Assembly (NCBI RefSeq): GCF_016741815.1
Contig: NZ_JAERRJ010000002.1
Span: 620,001 to 684,000, forward strand
Direction: 5' to 3'
Length of the DNA stretch: 64,000 nt
From: Nocardia acididurans
GTDB lineage: Bacteria; Actinomycetota; Actinomycetes; Mycobacteriales; Mycobacteriaceae
Shown here: positions 60,240 through 64,000 of the stretch, one piece after another
Layout: each line of letters begins with the position of its first letter
Numbering within the stretch: position 1 is the first letter of the stretch
Notes under the pieces: model-generated
What the model was told of the DNA's origin: nothing
Seen by the model: only the letters and a program-made list of their open reading frames with translations
Databases searched by the model: none
Program-made: the position numbers and the translations under genes

Positions 60240-61213
60240 ACGTATCCGCCCGCCGCGAACTGGGTTTCGGGCTCTTCGGCGCGATCGCGCTGACGGTGGT
60301 GCTGGTCGCGGCCGGGCTCATCTATGTGCTGCCGATCGGAAAGTCCACCTACACCGCCGATCTCAGCGAGGCACGGTCGGTGGATGTCGGCGACGAGGTG
60401 CGGATCGCGGGCATCGGTGTGGGCACCGTGAAATCGCTGACGCTGCTGCCCGATCGGGTGCGCATGACCTTCACGGTGCGCGACAATGTCACGCTGGGCG
60501 ATCTCACCACCCTCGAGGTGCGGATGCTCACCGTGGTGGGCGGGCACTACGTCGCCGCCTTCCCGGCCGGAGACCGGCCACTGGGCGAGCAGATCATTCC
60601 CGCCGAGCGAGTACGCCTGCCCTACAGCCTGATTCGCACCCTGCAGGACGCCGCCGCGCCGATCGCGGAGGTGGACGGGGATAGGCTGCGCGCCAATTTC
60701 GCCGCGCTGCAGGAATCCCTGAGCGGGAGTCCGGACGCCCTGCGGCGCATGGGCAATGCGGTGGAAACGCTGGTCGGCATTCTCGACAGGCAGAACGCCG
60801 ACATCTCGCGGGCGCTCACCGTCACCAATGAATATCTCACCGCGATCGACACCAATGTGTCGCTGCTCGGCGTCTTCGTGCGGAAGATCGGTGAGCTCGA
60901 AACCCGGGGCCTGGCCAAGAAAGCCGAGATCGCGGAGGCGCTGCTGGTGACCGCGCAGCTGCTGTCCCGCATCGCCGCCGTCGAACCGGCTTGGAAGGAG
61001 TCCCTCGAACCGCTCGCGGACAAGCTCGCCGAGGCGGTGCCGCAATTGGAGGACCTGGGACGGCGACTCGATCAGAGCCTCACCTGGCTGGGGGAACTGG
61101 CGACCCGGCTGCGGGCCGCGGTGACGCCGGAGGGCGGGGTGACCGTCGACCAGTCCGCGGTCACGCTCAGCGCCACGCAGGTATGCATCCCGCTCCCGGG
61201 AAGGGCGTGCTGA
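60227..61213 (+). CDS. mceC: MceC-family protein
   Basis: A 328-residue protein with helix LFGAIALTVVLVAAGLIYVL, MCE domain VDVGDEVRIAGIGVGTVKSL to VRMLTVVGGHYVAAFPAGDR, and helices ending in a short Cys-containing tail (ATQVCIPLPGRAC). ATG 60227 lies inside mceB. Part of the hexameric Mce assembly. Confidence 0.93.
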   Translation: MQELNVSARRELGFGLFGAIALTVVLVAAGLIYVLPIGKSTYTADLSEARSVDVGDEVRIAGIGVGTVKSLTLLPDRVRMTFTVRDNVTLGDLTTLEVRMLTVVGGHYVAAFPAGDRPLGEQIIPAERVRLPYSLIRTLQDAAAPIAEVDGDRLRANFAALQESLSGSPDALRRMGNAVETLVGILDRQNADISRALTVTNEYLTAIDTNVSLLGVFVRKIGELETRGLAKKAEIAEALLVTAQLLSRIAAVEPAWKESLEPLADKLAEAVPQLEDLGRRLDQSLTWLGELATRLRAAVTPEGGVTVDQSAVTLSATQVCIPLPGRAC

Positions 61214-61214
61214 G

Positions 61215-62315
61215 ATGAAACGCTTTCTGGGATCACAGGGATTCATCACCGCGGCCGGGGTGGCGGTGGTGGCACTGGTCACCGTCGCCGCGTACCTGAT
61301 CGCCTTCGACCCGATGAAGAAGACGCTCGGCTACTGCGCGGTCATGCCCGATTCCATCGGCCTGTATCCCGGCAACGATGTCACCATGCTCGGACTGCCG
61401 GTCGGCACCGTCACAACCGTCACACCCGAGAACGGCAGGGTGCGTGTGGCTTTCGATGTCGACGCCGATCATCCGCTGCGCGGGCGGGTCATCGCCACCA
61501 CGGTCTCGGACACCATTCTCGCCGACCGTGATCTGGAGGTGCTGGGCGACAACACATCCGACGTGCCGTGGGACCGGAACACCTGTATCACCGAGACATT
61601 CACGCCCAAGAGCATCAGCCAGACCCTGGAGGCCTTCTCCACCCTCGCCGACGAGCTCACCGGGCACGGCGATCCCGCCGAACAGGAGCGGCTGCGCACC
61701 AGCGTGGTGGTGTTCGACCAGGCCACCGTGGGCACCGGGCAGCGGCTCAACCAGCTCGTCAAGGATCTGGCCGAGGCCCTGAAGCAGCCCGACGCCGCCA
61801 TCGGGAATCTGGGCTCGCTCATCGACGCGTTCGGTTCGATCGCGCAGAGCGTGGCCTACAACTGGGGCGATATCAAAACCGCGCTGACCCAGGCCCCGGA
61901 GGGCTTCGCCTTCGTGAATCAGATGTGGGACAGGGCCATTCAGATCGTGGACGCCCTGCTGGTGATCCTGCCCTGGTTCAACACCCTGTCGCACAAGTAC
62001 GGCCGGCAGCTCCTCAACGGGCTCGACGCGCTCGTGCCGAAGCTGAAGCTGCTCTCCGCGCACATCGGCACGCTGAAGCAGGTGATCGAGATGATTCCGC
62101 CGATCGTCACCGCCTTCGAGGAATTCCTCGATCCGGCGACCGGGCAGGCGCGAATCACCTATGCGGCACCGCGAGTCGCGCTACCGCAGGACATCGCCGA
62201 CCAGGTGTGCACGGTGGTGAACGCCGCGGCGCCGGGCCGGTGCCGGACCGCGGCGGACGGGCTGGCCACGGTGGACCTGATACCGCTGGTTCTCGGATTG
62301 GCAGGTGCGCAATGA
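61215..62315 (+). CDS. mceD: MceD-family protein
   Basis: A 366-residue protein with N-terminal helix GVAVVALVTVAAYLIAF, MCE domain IGLYPGNDVTMLGLPVGTVT, and a long helical region (SISQTLEAFSTLADELTGHG; GTGQRLNQLVKDLAEALKQP). The start ATG 61215 is one base after the mceC stop and the 3' end overlaps mceE (ATGA). Confidence 0.93.
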   Translation: MKRFLGSQGFITAAGVAVVALVTVAAYLIAFDPMKKTLGYCAVMPDSIGLYPGNDVTMLGLPVGTVTTVTPENGRVRVAFDVDADHPLRGRVIATTVSDTILADRDLEVLGDNTSDVPWDRNTCITETFTPKSISQTLEAFSTLADELTGHGDPAEQERLRTSVVVFDQATVGTGQRLNQLVKDLAEALKQPDAAIGNLGSLIDAFGSIAQSVAYNWGDIKTALTQAPEGFAFVNQMWDRAIQIVDALLVILPWFNTLSHKYGRQLLNGLDALVPKLKLLSAHIGTLKQVIEMIPPIVTAFEEFLDPATGQARITYAAPRVALPQDIADQVCTVVNAAAPGRCRTAADGLATVDLIPLVLGLAGAQ

Positions 62316-63376
62316 GGTTTCGCGACAGCCGCGGGCGCGCGGGCACGGCGGCGGCCCTGGCGGCGGCCGCCCTGCTCCACACCGCGTGCGGATTCGATCC
62401 GGCGTCGATTCCGGTCCCGGGCGCGACCGTCGCCGGGCCGACCTACGAGATCCACGTCGAATTCGCCAACGCGCTCAATCTGCCCGCGCAGGCGAAGGTC
62501 ATCGCCAATGGCGCGAAGGTCGGCAGCCTGAAGTCGGTGCGGGTGGTGGATCCGTCCGCGGCCGGTCCCGGGCGCATCGACGCGGTCCTGGAGATCTCCG
62601 ACTCGGTGCGCCTGCCCGCCGCCACCACCGCCCAGCTGCGGCAGAACACGCTGCTCGGAGATGTGTTCATCGGGCTCAGCACACCGTCCGGGAATGTCTC
62701 CGACACCATCGCGCCCGGTGGGACCATCCCGCTGGCGCAGACCAAACCCGCACTGCAGGTGGAGGATCTGCTGGCCGGACTGTCCACCTTCATCGGAGGC
62801 GGTGCGCCACAGCGGATTCAGGACATCATCGACCAGGCCAACGCGGTCCTGCCGGCGCAACCCACCGAGACCGCGCGCATCGTGAACCAGCTCGGCGTGA
62901 ATGTGGAGGATCTGGCGGCCAACCTCGCCACGGTGGACCGTTTCCTGGACGCCTTCCAGACCGATATGCAGGCCGTGCTGAACAATCCGAACGAGCTCGC
63001 GGCCCTGCTGAGTGAGCAGGGGGCACGCGATATTCCGGCCGATGTGCAATCGCTGGTGTACACGCTCGGCATCGTCGGCTCACTCGGGAAGATCGCGCGC
63101 TCGGTCGAATGGGCCGCGCCGCTGCTGGCGGCCACCGACGGGGCGGCGAAAGCGTTCGTGCCGTTGCTGTTCGCGCAGAATCCCCTGGACCTGGACGCGC
63201 CCTCCAACCTGAATCGGCTCGTCGCGCTGTTGCGGGACAAGATAATTCCGTTCGCGGAGCGCGGCATGAAGGTGAACATCACCGCTGTGACCGTCGGCGA
63301 GACCGGGACGGTGTCGCGGGACGAGCAGATCGACGCCGTCGTGCGCGCCCTGCGGATGATCGGAGTGGTCCGGTGA
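62312..63376 (+). CDS. mceE: MceE-family lipoprotein
   Basis: A 354-residue predicted lipoprotein: the signal ends in LLHTAC at residue 26, the usual feature of the fifth Mce subunit. The MCE domain spans FANALNLPAQAKVIANGAKV to LGDVFIGLSTPSGN, followed by helices. ATG 62312 overlaps the mceD stop; its own stop shares GTGA with the mceF start. Confidence 0.93.
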   Translation: MRFRDSRGRAGTAAALAAAALLHTACGFDPASIPVPGATVAGPTYEIHVEFANALNLPAQAKVIANGAKVGSLKSVRVVDPSAAGPGRIDAVLEISDSVRLPAATTAQLRQNTLLGDVFIGLSTPSGNVSDTIAPGGTIPLAQTKPALQVEDLLAGLSTFIGGGAPQRIQDIIDQANAVLPAQPTETARIVNQLGVNVEDLAANLATVDRFLDAFQTDMQAVLNNPNELAALLSEQGARDIPADVQSLVYTLGIVGSLGKIARSVEWAAPLLAATDGAAKAFVPLLFAQNPLDLDAPSNLNRLVALLRDKIIPFAERGMKVNITAVTVGETGTVSRDEQIDAVVRALRMIGVVR

Positions 63377-64000
63377 AGCCGAATACCCTGCTGTCACTGG
63401 CGAGTATCGTCACCATCCTCGTGGTCGGAAGCGCCTATCTCGCCTTCGGCATCGTGCGGGTGAACTGGTTCCGCGACGAGATCACCGCCACCATGCTGGT
63501 GCCGGAATCCGGTGGGCTGCTGCCCCGTTCGAAGGTCCTGCTCTCGGGGGTGGAGGTCGGGCAGATCACCGCGGTCGAGCATGTGCCCGCCGGGGTGCAG
63601 GTGCGGTTCCGGGTGCGCGAGGAGTATCCGATCCCCACCGCCAGCGCCGTGCGCATCGAGGGGCTGTCGGGGCTCGGTGAGGCCTATCTGGAATTCGAGC
63701 CGCCGTCGGGCGACGGGCCGTACCTGCGCGACGGGCAGGTGGTGCAGGCGGCGAGAATCAGTGCGCCGGTGTCGATTCCGGATATCGCGCGGACCACCAC
63801 CGAGCTGTTGAAACAGCTCGATCCGGAGGCGCTGGCCTCCATCGTCGACACTTTCAGCACCGCCGTAGCCGGGACCGAGACGATCATTCCGCAGCTGTCG
63901 CGATCCACCGATCTGCTCGCCGCCACCCTGCTGGCCCGCACCGACGTGATCCGGCAGATGCTGATCGCATTGCAGGCCAATGCCACCGATATGGCCTGGT
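63373..64000 (+). CDS. mceF: MceF-family protein, truncated by the window end
   Basis: The first 209 codons are present from GTG 63373. An N-terminal helix (LLSLASIVTILVVGSAYLAF) precedes the MCE domain GGLLPRSKVLLSGVEVGQIT to LSGLGEAYLEFEPPSGDG, and the helical needle region starts at TTTELLKQLDPEALASIVDT. The remainder and any Mce-associated genes lie beyond the window. Confidence 0.92.
   Translation, partial: MKPNTLLSLASIVTILVVGSAYLAFGIVRVNWFRDEITATMLVPESGGLLPRSKVLLSGVEVGQITAVEHVPAGVQVRFRVREEYPIPTASAVRIEGLSGLGEAYLEFEPPSGDGPYLRDGQVVQAARISAPVSIPDIARTTTELLKQLDPEALASIVDTFSTAVAGTETIIPQLSRSTDLLAATLLARTDVIRQMLIALQANATDMAW

Noticed and set aside
1..64000. CRISPR arrays, tRNA or rRNA genes, prophage
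   Set aside because: No regularly spaced repeats, cloverleaf-like sequences, ribosomal RNA segments or phage structural genes were noticed on either strand.

Overview
The window reads as chromosomal DNA from a mycolic-acid-containing actinomycete, most likely Nocardia. It is very GC-rich with frequent GTG and TTG starts. It carries an mce operon, an MmpL3-type transporter, an antigen-85-type mycolyltransferase, a fused HadA/HadB dehydratase, a mycothiol-linked formaldehyde dehydrogenase and what looks like the nocardiolactone (nlt) beta-lactone cluster. No rRNA, tRNA or CRISPR array was recognised.

Layout. 1-5.2 kb: minus-strand group of an MFS transporter, a double-domain HxlR regulator, a carotenoid-oxygenase family enzyme and an F420-type luciferase-like oxidoreductase (cut by the window edge). 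Two near-identical palindromes mark the starts of the regulator and the oxygenase. 5.2-8.6 kb: a hypothetical repeat-helical protein, then a divergent TetR / NAD(P)-binding pair around a 33-bp palindrome. 8.6-19.3 kb: myo-inositol catabolism (iolE, CUT2 ABC transporter, iolC, aldolase, iolB, iolD on minus; iolG on plus), with a solitary TnpB element sitting in the divergent control region. 19.3-25.5 kb: lysE/lysG, mscR plus a metallo-beta-lactamase-fold hydrolase, an Ag85-like protein with a clear terminator, a GCS2-type ligase and a TfoX-N protein. 25.8-29.5 kb: two ABC1/ADCK-type proteins flanking a deazaflavin nitroreductase-family gene and a 30-residue membrane peptide. 29.5-38 kb: MmpL3-like transporter; an operon of a glycosidase-like lipoprotein and a membrane EEP-family protein divergent from a two-component system; HadAB.

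38-44 kb is accessory: small orphan proteins with less GC-biased sequence, a VOC protein, a tandem pair of novel paralogues and a SnoaL-like protein. 44-53.6 kb holds the nlt-type cluster: a LuxR (LAL-type) regulator, two OleA-like subunits with complementary catalytic residues, an OleC/NltC-type beta-lactone synthetase, an OleD/NltD-type reductase, an alpha/beta hydrolase with Cys in place of the nucleophilic Ser, and an AraC regulator. 53.8-56.1 kb: small membrane protein, SDR, two overlapping TetR regulators. 56.4 kb to the end: yrbEA-yrbEB-mceABCDEF, with mceF truncated by the window.

Most multi-gene runs show ATGA/GTGA stop-start overlaps, so they are probably translationally coupled operons. 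The observations most worth following are the split active site of the two OleA-like subunits, the repeat-derived micro-ORF bridging the response regulator and kinase, the duplicated HxlR operator, and the TnpB element wedged between the iol operon and iolG.
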